A stretch of 64,000 nt of DNA from NCBI GenBank assembly GCA_024734495.1, contig JALMQS010000153.1, positions 15,298,789 to 15,362,788 on the forward strand, read 5' to 3'. Made by a program: the position numbers and the translations under genes. The DNA is from Forficula auricularia. Lineage: Eukaryota > Arthropoda > Insecta > Dermaptera > Forficulidae. Below the pieces are notes generated by a model that worked only from the letters and a program-made list of their open reading frames with translations, made no database searches and was not told the DNA's origin. Positions 31,791 to 44,971 of this stretch are shown here, piece after piece (positions within the stretch are counted from its first letter, which is position 1; every line of letters begins with the position of its first letter).

Positions 31791-33551
31791 TTTATTATAC
31801 TTTAAAATCACGGTTTCATTTTATGATATCACTATTTCTCCGTAATGGAACTACTGGGAATATTAATTTGAAATTTTAATTGGGGATTACTTTTAAGACA
31901 GTAATGCTTGCTAAAAACAGTTTTAAAAAAATCAATGATAAATAGATACCATAAAACACGAAAAAACCACTAAAATCACTTTTTAATCCGGTTTCATCAA
32001 GAACTTACGAAACTAATATGTTGAAATTTGACCTGAAGGCTACATTTAAGACGTAGTTTGCTAATAACATTTTTAATATTGGGGGGGGGGGGCTCTAAGT
32101 GGGTAGAGCCTGCTGGATAGCAAGAATCCCACATAAGTTGGGCTTATCGCAACCAGTAAGTAGTAGCATTTTGTGACTGTGATTATTCCACTTAATTTTA
32201 TATAAAATAATTAATTCTAAATAAATCTTGAAAACTAAACAAAATAATGTATCTACTTGTAGTTTTGTAAGAAAAATACACATCCGACCTTCTTAAATTT
32301 TATTAGCCTAGTCATTTCGAAATTATTTAACACAAAAAAGTATTTTGAAAAAATGTTTTTGTCTAAGCAAATAGAAATTAAACATTTCTTAACTTAGCTA
32401 CTATTTGCCTACTACATATTATATTAATCTTCTTTTCATCTCTTTTTGTCTGTATTTACTTTTTATTTAAAAAAAAACATGTTTTTATATTAATTTTTCT
32501 GCCCGTTTTATACTTTTTTGGTGCATTGTTTTGAAATTTTTCTCCAAGGGAGGGGCTCTAATAAATAAGCTCACGAAAATTTGAACAAGAGTGTCAAATC
32601 TCAAGTGCCTAGGTTATAAGCATGGTGTTTTCAGTGTTTTTTATGCTTGAATAGCTATTTATCTTGTTGGATGGATATCCTTACTCCTGGGGCTACCTAA
32701 GGCTCTATCTACTAAACCTCTTTATCATACCCTCACTTGATTAATATCATGGCAAGTTGTATATTTGCACTTGGTTTTAAAATATAAATGTGTTGCACTT
32801 GATTATTGACTATTATTAATTATTAATAATATTTTCATTATTATTTTTTCTTCTATCTCTTCTTGTACAAAACTTTTTCTTAAGGTGGCTCGGCATTTTT
32901 ACCAAGATAAAATTTAGGCAGGCGTTTACAATTCACGAATTAATCGTTAAAATAATTATTTTATATAATCCTAACAAAGACACTTCGTATATCAATTTAA
33001 TTTTATATCTATATTGACATAAAATACATGTTTTGTTTCTCTACATCAACTATAATCACTCATTCCGGGATCTGTAGAGTATTTCAAATGCTTACTTTTT
33101 TTAATCAGCCTAGCATTAGTAGAGATTTTGGATTGACTTCACAAGCACTTGAAAACGAATCCAGGATCTGAAAATATCCAATCTGCTTTGGCAGAAACTT
33201 TAGGGAAGTGGTGGCAGGTAGATATAGCTCCTGTCCTTATAAATAATAGGAATAAAAGTATTGACGAGAAAGTTGATTTGGGACTTTTCAAATTTCACCG
33301 GGAAAGGGTGTTAAGAATCTGCAATTCGCACAAAACCATTTGTGAGTGGATAGTTTATATACTTTATTTCATCAAAAGCCATGCCATTTCTGTTGTATAA
33401 AAGAGGGAAAGATGTATATATTAAAATTTACCAATTTTTTACTATTGTGTTTATATAAAGAGATTAATAATTATTTAATTATTTATATTTTCAATTTTTG
33501 AACTTCAAAATTAAATGTTCCATAAAGATTAATAATTTGTTGGTATTTCAG
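31791..33551. other. Intron 5' of the long C-terminal exon
   Basis: AT-rich, with a poly-G run near 32080-32092. The stretch 33130-33400 has a modest open frame (WWQVDIAPVLIN, EKVDLGLFKFHRERVLRI) of slightly higher GC. It has no recognised domain and no convincing splice sites, so it is not called. Confidence 0.35.
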
Positions 33552-34388
33552 GGATCCCCCAAGTGGACCTTCGACAGCAGCAGCATCGATTGACGAACCA
33601 CCGATTTTAGAAGCGAAAGATGATGTATGTCCCTGGGATTCCCTACTACCTGAACCAGCTCCACGGAGTCGGAAAAATTCAACCCAAATGGACTCCGGTA
33701 GCTCCTCATCTGACATCAGCGCCGCAATCGTTGAGGTTTCAGAGCGATTACGGAAATCTTGCACAGCGGCGACTACTTCCATCCCCTCTACACAATCACT
33801 CACTACCATAACCACAACAAATACTACAAGTACTCCACCCATTACACATTGTCATAGTCAAGAAGAGCAACGTGTAGTGGCCAGATACCAAACAGTACGT
33901 AAATATTCAACTGCCTCTGCAGCGGTTGCTGCGGTGGCAGCGGCTAATGTCTACGGAGGTGGCGGACCTCGTCGTGCATCCGTTGCAAAACTCGTCGATA
34001 CTCATCGTTCAAGTGAGGAATGGCTGGATTGTCCAAAAAAAGAGAAACACAGAAAACGTGCTTCTGTGAGTTGTGCCGCGATCGCTCCAATGATTAGTGT
34101 CAGTTCTGTTTTCGATGACGAGGATCTTCCGCAAACGGTACTGGAAGAGCCACCTGAAGAATCTCCTTCAACCTCGAACCCTTCCTGTGTTAAGCATGCG
34201 AAGGTAGAAAAAGAGACGCCATCTTTTGAGGCGGCAAAAGAACAAGACGAGCCGAAATCCCCAAAAGTTACCACAGATTTGGCTACATGTCAAGAAGAGA
34301 ACTGGCAAGCGGGGACATCGACGGCTGTTAAAACCTCGAGCAATCAATCCTGCCAAAAGAATAACGAGATTTGTCCTTGGGAGGATGA
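33552..34388 (+). CDS. R7-type RGS protein, long C-terminal exon with CPW(D/E) motifs
   Basis: An 837-nt exon between acceptor GTTGGTATTTCAG and donor GTAAGTAG. Its first base completes the Arg codon left open at 28084. It begins DPPSGPSTAAASIDEPP, then DVCPWDSLLPEP, PRSRKNSTQMDSGSS, poly-Thr stretches, GPRRASVAKLVD, KHRKRASVSCAAIA, an acidic Pro/Glu-rich region (SVFDDEDLPQTVLEEPPEE) and ends NEICPWED. Two CPW(D/E) motifs bracket the exon. RRAS and KRAS fit basophilic kinase sites. Mostly disordered by composition. If the donor is not used, translation stops two residues later (TAA at 34390). The strong donor and downstream exons in phase argue that it is usually used. Confidence 0.85.
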
Positions 34389-35830
34389 GTAAGTAGCTAA
34401 CTTCATGCCATACCCACATCATTCATGCTTCATCATCCTCATCAAGCTTCTTGTCTCTGATTCATATTGGGACTGTTCGATAGATGTTACAATTTTTATT
34501 ATTAATAGATCTAAATTTTGGAAAGGCGAATAATAAAAATACAATAAAATTGGAATTCACTTTATTTTGTGGAAAAAATTATTTAAGTTTTTCGATTATG
34601 AAATTTAAAATTTTCGAAAAAAAATGTATCTACTAAGTGTATTCACAAAATAATAAAAAAAAAATGTTTAAAATTTAAACTTATAAAAAAATAAATAAAT
34701 AAACACTTATACAGTTTTATTGAAATCATCATAATTGAATAGTTTAATTCGTAAAGAGATTAACAAATAAACTTTAATCTTTTATTTTCTTAGTTTATTA
34801 TATTTAAATTCGAATAGTGGATAAAATAAAATAAAATAAAACATGGGGATCTCTTTTAGAACTAATCAATTCAATCAAATTCAGGAATTCCTAAAATTCA
34901 TATTTTCACCTGAGAAGTTAATTTGTATTTAAATGTTTAGCAGAGAATTTCAAAGAAAAGTTTCAAAAATTAAAACTACCTCTAGATTGTAATCGTCATT
35001 TCTTAATTCCGAAAATCGTCCAGCGATTTGCTTAATTCATAAATTCGGCAAAATATTGCCTAATTCCAGGGTTAGGCAATTTCACAAATGAGGCGAAAAA
35101 GTACATAGATATTTTATGTTAGGTTGCATATCAGTAAGGAGTTTTTTGAGAGTGATTTATGGCCTTTGCATCATTATAAGTATGTAAGAGTCCGAAAAAT
35201 ATAACATTGTATAAATTCAAAAAAATAAAAATAAGTCTCTGAAATTTTTTATTTTTATATACAGTTGAAAAATGAGAAAATTATCTTTCTTCGATATTTA
35301 TTGAGAAAAGAAAACTGGCGTGGATTTTGGGAATTCCTGAATTCAAAATTTTGAACAAAATTCACTATCAGATAATGTTAATGTTTTTATTTATTTATTT
35401 ATAATTACTTTTTTTTACAAATATTGTGAGGAAATAGCAGGTTTATAGTCCATTAATTAAAAGCTTTTTAACATATGATAAAAAATAAAAATTTAAAAAA
35501 CGTTTAAGTAATGACTATAATAAATTTGCTATTTTTTTAACAAGGTTTTAAAAATGCTAATCAATACACTTATATAAACACTTCTAACAATATTAACGAA
35601 AAAATTGTTAATTGAAAACAAAAAAAAAACTAAAAATTATAGTAGTTATTAGGATTAGTATTTAGGTAAATGCTTTTTCCATCTTTAGTCAATGCTTTAT
35701 GTGTTATTTATTATTTGTTGATTTTTTTTTTTTAATTACGTGTGTTTGTATTATTTATTTTTTTATATATTTATTTATTTTTTGATTTTTGCTTTTGTTT
35801 TTTCTTCTCTTACTCTTGCTTCACTTCTAG
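34389..35830. other. Intron between C-terminal exons
   Basis: AT-rich, no repeat boundary recognised. The 3' end has a very long T-rich tract (35695-35830) ending TCACTTCTAG. Confidence 0.5.
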
Positions 35831-35891
35831 GGAGAGCTGTAAAGTGGATCAGCCGTTCGTGAAGACCTACGCTACGCTTGGCTATCTATAG
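35831..35891 (+). CDS. R7-type RGS protein, terminal exon (short isoform)
   Basis: After acceptor TTGCTTCACTTCTAG, the first base G completes the Glu codon (GA+G) from 34388. The frame reads ESCKVDQPFVKTYATLGYL and stops with TAG at 35889. The preceding polypyrimidine tract is very strong, local GC content is raised only over the exon, and an AATAAA lies at 35983. It gives a 19-residue tail after ..ICPWEDE. No known motif. Confidence 0.65.
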
Positions 35892-36924
35892 AGATGGAAA
35901 AAAACTCATCAAATGAATCTTTATTTTATTCCTATCAGTTTAAAAACAAATGCATTGGAAATTGGTTGAAAAATTTCACAAAAATAAATTGAAAATATTG
36001 AATACTATTTACCTAGATCATTGTTTCTCAATCTATAGAATTCGAGATATAATATTAAACCAATTCTCTTCACATTATTAATTATGAATAGCGTTTTCGA
36101 CTTGATATACTCGCCCAACATTACAGAGCATGCGTACTTTGAATTTCTGAGTTAGAAATATCAAGTGCGCATGCCCAGTACGCCCGAGTGTAATGCGAGT
36201 GCTTTAATTCAAATACGTTATAAGTAAAATGAAATTTGTGATAAAAATATTTGATTAAAACAATATTTTCTTTCAGTTTTATGATATTTTCTATCCGATT
36301 AAAAATTATTTAAATTTGCCAATAGTTAAATAATTTTTAAATATTAGGAATGCAATATATGGTTCAATAAATTATATTTTTACAAAATTTAATTTAATTT
36401 AAGCAAATGAATAATATTTAATATAAAAAAAGAATTGAGATTAAAAATTAGTGCTATTAATCCAATTATTAGACATAATATTTTTAACATGTTAAGTAGT
36501 CACTGGATTGAAGATTGAGAAACACTATAAAAGACCGTTTTAAATATTATATATATAATTTATAGAGGTGTTTGAAGACTTTTTGATATTTGAAATTTCT
36601 TTAATTCTACTTTAAAAATAAAATAAGGTAAATTTCAAAAAACTAAAAAAAAACCATCAAATAGTCCTTAAATGCTATTTTTAATTTCATTTATAAGTAG
36701 GTACTTTGATTTTAAACTAAGCATTTAAACAATAAATTATCATGATAGCTGATTGCCAAAAAATAAAATTGCATTTCTCTTTGAAAAATAAATTAAAATA
36801 TAATAAAATCAATAATATACTGTCCATGGCTAAATTATTAGACTCATCATTTCAAGATTACTTTAGTTAAACACCCTGTGTCTCCCCAACTCAGTTAATC
36901 ATTCAAGATATTATAAAAGTATTC
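35892..36924. other. 3' UTR of short isoform and following DNA
   Basis: AATAAA at 35983-35988 is a plausible poly-A signal about 92 nt after the stop. An imperfect inverted repeat at about 36112-36205 (GAGCATGCGTACTT versus AAGTGCGCATGC) is a small foldback. The rest is AT-rich. Confidence 0.4.
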
Positions 36925-37222
36925 ATGCATTATGCCCCAATGAAAAATCCATCAAAACCAGTAGAAATTTCACCTCAAAAATCCTTTCATAACAACTGCA
37001 TTTCACTCTTTAGATGGCTTTTCGAATCTCCAGACATAAATCCTATAGGTAATGTCTTGGAATGCCTTGAGAGTGAACTAGGCAAAGAAATCATAAGCAC
37101 ACCAAATGCATTTAATTGGAAGGATCATATTCCTATGAAATCAATAATAAATGATGGATTTACAATTTTACCTACTAAGCCTCAAGAAAAAATTATTTCT
37201 AAGTTGAGGCCCCTGGTGGTTA
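36925..37222 (+). pseudogene. Tc1/mariner transposase C-terminal relic
   Basis: The frame reads HYAPMKNPSKPVEIS, NNCISLFRWLFESPDINPIGN, then VLECLESELGKEI. SPDxNPIxN..E.LE is the region holding the third acidic residue of Tc1-like transposases (normally SPDLNPIENLW). Upstream catalytic motifs are missing and the N-terminal part is unrecognisable. No terminal inverted repeats were found. Confidence 0.65.
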
Positions 37223-37547
37223 ATTACTTATTTATTTATTTACAATGTATACCAACATAGGACTTTGGTTCTCACCTAGTGTTGTATAACTTTATTCACA
37301 AATGTGGCTTCTTTTCAGCCTGTCTTCTTCTTTTGCCACTTCCATGGGCCATCTGGTCTATTCCAGCGAACCTTGTATAAAATCTAAAATTAATAATATA
37401 AAGGTAGCTAAATACAAAAAGATTATATAGTATAGACGCGATGATTTGAGATTATTTAGATAATATTCAATACACTATACACATATTCCTTGTTTTTAAT
37501 TTGTACATCAGTTCCATGTTTTTACCTTGTTAAAACAAATTATGTCA

Positions 37548-37690
37548 TAAAGATAAAAGTAAATAAATATTTTGTGAGATATTAATTTACTATGAGTTAG
37601 TTAACGTGAAACAACTGACCTAGAAAACCTAACTAATAGTAAATTAATATCTAATAAAATATTTATTTACTTTTATCTTTATTAAAGATG
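37548..37690. repeat. Small foldback next to GTTTCACCTTG end
   Basis: AAAGATAAAAGTAAATAAAT..GATATTAATTTACTAT is inverted at 37633-37680. It is followed by TGTTTCACCTTGCACCAACA, a motif recurring (often inverted) at about 25460, 31205, 42210 and 45850, which marks a family of foldback elements. Confidence 0.65.
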
Positions 37691-38523
37691 TTTCACCTTG
37701 CACCAACACCACAATCTCTATCAATTACAAATTATATCTTTTGGCTAGATGTCGATGGGGACCTAGCTAGTTATTTATTTATTCATTTGTCATATACGAT
37801 GCTCTGATGAAGATGCCTCATAGAGCAGAGACAAGTTTAATATCAGAACAGAGGTGTTTTGATTAAGACTTGAGTTAGTCCCACCCTACAGAAGTACAGC
37901 TTTTATTTTACCTACTATAGCTACTAACTAAATAAAAAATTCATGATGATTCTACTAATTTTCCCAGGGACTTTATTTTTTTATTTTTTAAATTAAAAAT
38001 AAATTTTTCAACCATGATTGTGAATCGATTGAAAAGATGATGAGAAATAATATTAATATATTATTTCTCAAAATGAAACAAGAAATCTAATTTCATATAT
38101 TAAACAATTCCATTTTTATTGCCAAATTTATTTATTTCTAAAAGGGTTTGAAATAATAATATTCAGAAGGGTAAAAAATATTGAATGTACAGGAAAATAA
38201 TTTGAATGCTAATCTTGTCTTGATGAAAATGATGGTATAAATTAAAAAAAGCATGATCTAAAGCAGAATACACATGAATGGAATATTAAAATCAATCGAG
38301 TGAATTGAAAAGTCAAATCAAAACGATATGTGATTATATATACATATATAAATAAAATGAATTATAGGAGAGTTTAATTTTGATCAATTTGTTGAAAATA
38401 TTATAAGAAATTTGGAATTTTAAAAAAGATAGGATATATGTTGCGTATTTCAAGTTTTGAAGAAACGAATAATTTTTTCTCAAATGATTAATAAACAATT
38501 TTCTAACGAAAATAAGTAATGTT
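37691..38523. other. AT-rich DNA with a hammerhead-like motif
   Basis: Around 37798-37832 the plus strand reads CTCTGATGAAGATGCCTCAT, then AGAGCAGAGACAAG, which resembles the CTGATGA core region of hammerhead-bearing Penelope-like repeats but has GAGAC where GAAAC is expected. Nothing else was recognised. Confidence 0.35.
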
Positions 38524-38775
38524 CTATACTAGTACGTTGCTTGATATGTTTTGCGGTGATTTGAGATTGAACAGGTACAAAAGCTTGTGATAAAACGATT
38601 GGAAATAACTTGGTTTTCTTAAAACCAAGTTATTTATGTTTATTGGGTTACAAATAGAGGATCGTCGCCGCGTCGGGCAAACCCTTGCGACGCTTGTTCT
38701 AGGCAAACCTGAGCCCTTGTTCTGGCTTGCGAAACTTGGAATTTTGTCTGCGCATTTTCGTACCATCCCCATTGG
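38524..38775 (-). other. GC-rich island of unknown nature
   Basis: A compositional outlier in otherwise very AT-rich DNA. The minus-strand frame reads MGMVRKCADKIPSFAS, then PRTSVARVCPTRRRSS. A hairpin AACTTGGTTTT / AAAACCAAGTT lies at about 38608-38631. No family was recognised. It could be a degraded transposon piece or a distant host sequence; no splice sites argue for an exon. Confidence 0.3.
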
Positions 38776-41700
38776 CTAATTCAATTGACAAACGGACCTT
38801 TTAGGGGTGAACAGAGAGGGAGCATTTCGCTTATCATTTTATTTTAAAATTTACCCCTCCAAAAAAAAATCCGAATTGACAAATGAAAAGATTTTCAAAA
38901 GAAAGATGCTGAATGAAATAAAATCAAATAGTTAAAATAATTGTCGGAAAATTTTATTTTTCTTCAAATTTATGAAGAAAAATTTTAGGTACTCGCGCGC
39001 AACCGAATAATTAAAAACTAGCTGATTGAAATGGAGAGAGAGACATAGATATGAAAATAAAAATAATAAAAAATTCGGTAAATTTCAAAATAAAAGGAAA
39101 AATGAAATAAATAAAAAAAAACTGCAATTAAAACAAGCAAAAATATATTGTTTATTAATTTAAGATAAAAATCTCTATTCGATGTTTTAAGTGTTTAAAC
39201 AAAAAAAGAATTAAATAATAAAAAAAAAAAAAAAGAATACTATTTGTCATAATCATGTCAAAAAAGTATGAATGTACGTCTGTCTATGTGCTGAATTGCT
39301 GATGTTTAACTAATTATTATTATAATAAAAGTGGGAAAAAAATCTTCCAAAATATATGTACCTATCTCTATATATAATAATATTATTAAAAAAACAAAAA
39401 CAAAAAACAACATAATATATTTATCCTTATCCATATATTACAAATTAGTAATTGCTAGAAATTACATATAAGTAAAATAAGTATATATAAATAAAAAAAA
39501 AAAAAAAAATACGTAGATATTAGAATAATAATCTAAATATAATATATTATTATCTATTGAAATATAAACCTTTTAACTATATAAATTGATGGCAAGAGGG
39601 TGTTTGTGGTATTTTAATGCTAAATTAGCTTTAAGATAAAAAATATATAATCCAATAATAATATTAATGTTAAATGTTAATATAAGATTTATTTAATACA
39701 TTTTATTTGCAGTTTTAATAAAAAAATTTCAAATAAGTGATATGCTCTCATGATGATGATAATAATTAGAGAAAGTTAATTGTAATGCTGAACGAAAATT
39801 TTTAAAATTAAAATAGAAAGATTAATCAGAGGAATGTGAACATAAATATAAAATAATGGTTTAGGAAACGTAAAATGAATAAGAAAAATAGATTGTACAA
39901 GTAAAATTGTAAATTGAAAATGGATATGTTGGAAATAATTTAGGGTAAGTTCAAAATGAAAAGATTAAAAATTAAATTTGCTAGGAATGTATTTATAAAA
40001 GAAAAGTATAAAAAACTGATCGATGATGAATTGGGACTATAAATAGAGAGAGAATAACTGATTTCTAATCTTCTATTAAAATTCGAAAAAAAATTTTGGG
40101 GAAAAAATCGTGATTTCAAAGAAAAGGATTTCGTTGGAAATAGAGTAATTGCTCATTGAAATTAAAAAATTGTTCTCTCCTAAAAAAAAATATTGGTATA
40201 TTTTTTCAGCTGGATTATTATTATTCAAAATATATTAATATAGTAATTTGTTTTAATTATATATGTATATAGATTACTATAAATATCCATGTTGCCATGT
40301 TGGTAATGAATAGTTTTGAAAAAGCTTTGATATATTATTGAACTGTTTGAAATGATCAGAAATAAATTATGGAAAATAATAATACCAAGAATTGAATTTA
40401 AAAAATCACACCCACGAGTTTAATTATAATCATTGAGAGGGAAAAATTGAGTTAAGGTATCATAATTCGTAGCTATTGGCGGATATATAATTTTCCCGCC
40501 TGTAAGCTGATGTATTTTGCTGCTAAACATAACCAGTGCGTAAAAATGTTGGTGCCCTTGTCAAATTCTTGTTCTGATATTATTTCAAATACGTCTTTTT
40601 ACAAGTATTCTCGAATTTGGCGCCTTTTGAGCAGACGCGATTGTTAGAAAATGCGCATTAGCACATTGCGCAGCATTCATGTATCCCTTCCTTCTCTTTG
40701 TTTTCAAATCGGACAGTAGTTGCGATATTTTCGCACGCGAAAGGGAACGCATATTTACCAACTATTTCTATTTAAATAGTCAGTTGTCGGACTGCAAATT
40801 TAGGTCGTATTGTAAAAATCACTCCTGAGAAATTATTCATTATTTCTCGAACCGATTTGATAGTGAGAAATCTCAATTTTTTTAGCCCACGAAACATAAA
40901 TGCTTTACAAGACCAGAAAAACATTAATAATTTCTTTGATTTTTTTTAATTGGTACAGAAAATAACGAGAAAATATGTATTTTCATAACTCCTTAACTTT
41001 GTCAAAACAATTATCGTGTTAAATACTTTAAAGAAGTTTTTAAATATTTTACTATCTTTACTGAAAAGCATAAGTAACTTATTGGCTTAATTAGAATTAT
41101 TTGGCCGCTGGTTTTTTGCAGCACCTGATAGGCGCCGCCCTGATATTAGATGATCGTAACAATAGGCAATCAATGTATAGTATAATGCATGTTATGCTAA
41201 ATTGTATCAGTATTCCCGATCAGACGTGACTTAAAAATTAATTCTATTTTCAACTAAATAAATAATCTAAAATTCAACACAACTTTCTTTAATATTTAAT
41301 CTCTTTAAATATATATAATCTCTCTCGTTCAATTTTGACTAGGTATATTTCAATAGAATTGTCTAAAAAAAAAACTAAAATAAAGTAAAACATATTTTTT
41401 TTAACCTGAATCTTTTGATTTCATTGAAGAATTTAAAAATTTTCACTATCTTTTATTAAACCTACCTAAGTACTTTTGAGAAATTTTTACATTCAAATAA
41501 TATTAATAAATATATATTACCTATATGGATTTTATATACAGATATTCAATCAATTTATAATGCATTTGTAAGATAAAATAATTATGATTTATGTGGTTTT
41601 TCATACAAGACAAACGAAAACATCTATTAATATTTATATATTATTGTAATTTACTTAATGTCTATTCCATAATGTGTATTGATCCAGTATTAGTATTGTA

Positions 41701-43269
41701 AAAGCACCTTTGGTTGCGTTGCCGATATGATTTAAAGATAAAATATTTATCGTTGTTAACTCCCTTGGAAAAAATAAATAGAATTTTAGAAGAGAGAAAA
41801 AAAATAATTGAAATATAATAATTATTAATATTCATCAGAAAAAAATGGACGTCCCGAAGAAAAAAGCCCCATTTTTCATTATTAATTAGAAAAAATAAAA
41901 ATAAATAATTTTAATTGAACAAAAAAAAAAATTAAATTAAAAAAAAAAATTAAAAATGCTATCTCTCTATTTTGAGCTAAATTTTAAGCCAAAATAATAA
42001 TAATAATAATAAATAAATAAGATTTAGAAAAATCAGAAATAAAATTAAAACATCTTCTCTATAACTCACTTCCACTCAAAATTATGTGTATTTTTAAATT
42101 GAAAATAATTTTTAACATTTTTATTTTATTGATTTAAATGATATTAAAATTATTGGATAAAAAATACTTGGTAGGTTTCACATTAGGTTGTATCCAATAA
42201 TTTTAAAAAATGTTTCACCAAGTACAAACACCAAATTCGTTAAAAACTATTAAAGGATATTAAGCCAAACAATTAGATATATACAGTTAAATATCTTTAT
42301 TTTCACTTTAATAAATTATTGAAAAAAAATTCAAATAAAAAAAAAATATGTATCAAATAATTAACTTTAGTATATAAAATATTCTAACCAACAAATTATT
42401 TGTGAAAATATCTCTTGGATCCATTTTAAAAAAGAAACAATCCTCTTATTCCGATAATTCTGTAAATTATTAAAAAAAGGAGATTTTTATATCTAAAATG
42501 GTTATTTCCTGTTTAAGCAACGTTTCATTTTTAACTTATGGACTTAATCAGTTTTTAAATGTATAACACACAAAGAGTCTAAATAGAACAAAATTAAATA
42601 ATAAATAATTCTGAATTTTTTGGAATAGTACATAGCACCAGATACCTACAAAACATTTCTGCACTATAGGGTTGCTTAATAAGAATATAAAAGTATATAT
42701 TCTATATATTTAGATAGATATTAAAAAATTATTGTAGTTTCTAATAATTGTAATTTAAAAAGGAACATGCCTTATATAAGTTACAATACTAATAATAATT
42801 ATTGTTAACACTCAGGAAATTAAAAAAAAAAAGAATCTTTGCTTAAACAGAAAAAAGCGTTTTTTAGTATGTATTAAAATGTCACTTTTCCCAAGAATTC
42901 ATATTTTTAAATTAAACCTAGAAAATAATAATAAAAAAAATTATATAAAAGAAGAAATATACACAATTTAAAATTGAATATTGAAAGAAAGTTAATTTTT
43001 TTTTGGCAAAAAGAACGGATCACAGTTGTTTGGAAGGAACAATGAACATCATTTAGTAATTGTTTTGAGCTACCTAGTTTTGCAACACGTATTCCGTCTT
43101 TTCGCTCAAAACTTTTGTCCTAGTTTGATTTTTCTACAGGCATTGACGGAACTTAAAATTGTGCCCCCCCCCCTCCAGAAAAATATTATTCAGGCCATTG
43201 CAACATAAAACATAAATTTTAATTAGAAAATAACAAAAAAATGTATGATTTAATAACAATTTGAAATTA
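38776..43269. other. Long AT-rich stretch without gene
   Basis: Only simple-sequence tracts (poly-A at 39217-39233 and 39489-39509, AAT repeats near 41996-42020) and a foldback-family motif at about 42175-42230. A slightly GC-richer patch at 40480-40760 (TTTGGCGCCTTTTGAGCAGA) and GATAGGCGCCGCCCTGATAT at about 41128 may be ends of an old hAT-like element, but this is unproven. No exon was identified. Confidence 0.35.
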
Positions 43270-43688
43270 CAGTGGAACCTCGATATAACGGACCTCGATA
43301 CAACGGACTTCGGATAAAACGGACAGCATGTAAACGATCGTAAACTGCACGTGACTACACACTCGGGGAATCACCCGAGTTGCTTTGCCCCAATGTATCT
43401 GAAGGTTTATTCCTAAATGCACAACATTTTATTTTATTTAGTCAAAGGGGATGAATGCATTTGAATGATTCAATCTGTTTAAATTGTAAATTAAATAAAT
43501 TGTTTTTTTATCATCTGAAGACGAATAAAATGCAATTTTAAAGTGTAATTAGAATGTAAACTTTCGTTTAAATTTATTTCCTATTTGATTGTTAATAAAT
43601 ATAGCTTATTCAGAAAATTTATTTGAATATACTCGGCTATATCGGACACCCCTCTCCCGCATTGGCCCGTTATATCGAGGTTCCACTG
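43270..43688. mobile_element. pogo/Tigger-type MITE, 419 bp
   Basis: The termini CAGTGGAACCTCGATATAAC and GTTATATCGAGGTTCCACTG are perfect inverted repeats flanked by TA on both sides. CAGTnGAACCTCGnnATAACGG is the classic pogo/Tigger terminus. Sub-terminal repeats CCTCGATACAACGGAC and CTCGGCTATATCGGAC flank it inside. No transposase. Confidence 0.9.
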
Positions 43689-44971
43689 TACTATCAAAAG
43701 GAAACATAAAATTTAAAATTCTTGCTCCTGGATTTTTAATTTTGATTCACTCTTTTAATGGTGCATTTAATTTTATTGTATATGTTGTTAATAATAACAA
43801 AACAAAAATATTAAAGGAGTACCAAGAGGTGGCCCCTCTATAATTCTAGGCCCACTGTGTTTCGGGGCCGGGCCCATTGTAGTTTCACCACTATCTACAG
43901 GCTGAAGGGAAAAATTTCTTTTATCCTTTTTTTTTATATTTGATTTCTTCTAAACAAAGTTGAATTTTGGAAGATAAACCTACAATAACAAGAGATATTC
44001 ACAATGCTCAAACCTATTTTCACCATTGTATTTACATTTATTTCTTTAAACAATATTTTCCATTTATTTTGATAATTAAATTTTAGAGTGGATACAAATT
44101 TGTTCAAAACTAATCCAAACATACAACAAATTCGCTTTTCTTCTAACTCATTACGACGTCTTAACAATAAAAAAAAATATTGGATAAATCTCTATGAAAA
44201 TGTTGTTTATTTAGTGTAAAAAATTTTATTTATTTTTTGTAAATGTACTTATTATTAATGTGTATAATTTTATTAACCTAATTTTTATATTAGAAGTAAT
44301 AGAGACTTAGGAAGAAAGAAAGAATAACAAATAAAAAAAAACTAGTTTCCTATATTGTCATAATAAATAAAAGCGCAAATACTAATAATAAATATAATCA
44401 TTATTAATTTAAAAAAAAGTAATAAAATATCGCGAAATACATAGATAGAAATTGTTAAAATATAAATAAATATTGTTCTTCCTAAGATACTGAAAAGAAT
44501 AATACCCACATAATGCCCCCTATCACTACTTTAAATACACGTACATATTAATATAATTATTATAAGGATATTAAAAAACAAAAATGAAAAAAATGACATG
44601 TGTTAATTGTCGTAAATTGTAAGCCAAATTGGCATATTTTTTTTTGTTATTTACTTAATTATTTTGTTTTTCAATAAGTCTTAGTTAAAAAAAAATCATT
44701 CATCCTTATACGGCCTACATGTATAAACAATAAATAATTAAATCTCAAAAAATAATTAAAACTATGATGGTTTTTAAATTGTTAATATTTATTTATTTAT
44801 TTTTTTAACATTTTTTTTTTAATTTATAATAAAAATAATAAAATTCATACAATACACCACGTTTTGATTAATGAATCTGTGATTATTTTCAAAGAAATTG
44901 AGAAGATGGAGTACTAGTTACTGAACATGGTCAGATTTTATTTCACCTTAATTTACCTTTTCTGTAAACAG
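43689..44971. other. AT-rich DNA, hAT-like scrap
   Basis: CCCTCTATAATTCTAGGCCC with GGGGCCGGGCCCATTGTAG at 43835-43885 resembles a transposon end. Nothing else was recognised before the cassette exon acceptor at 44970. Confidence 0.35.

Noticed and set aside
33149..33400. Open frame of 83 codons between exons
   Set aside because: No recognised domain, no splice sites in matching phase, and its start is not a convincing ATG context.
33483..34422. Minus-strand open frames opposite the long RGS exon
   Set aside because: They are antisense to a coding exon with consistent splice sites; composition explains them.
43270..43688. Possible insulator or regulatory palindrome
   Set aside because: Perfect CAGTGGAACCTCG ends and TA duplications identify a pogo-type MITE.
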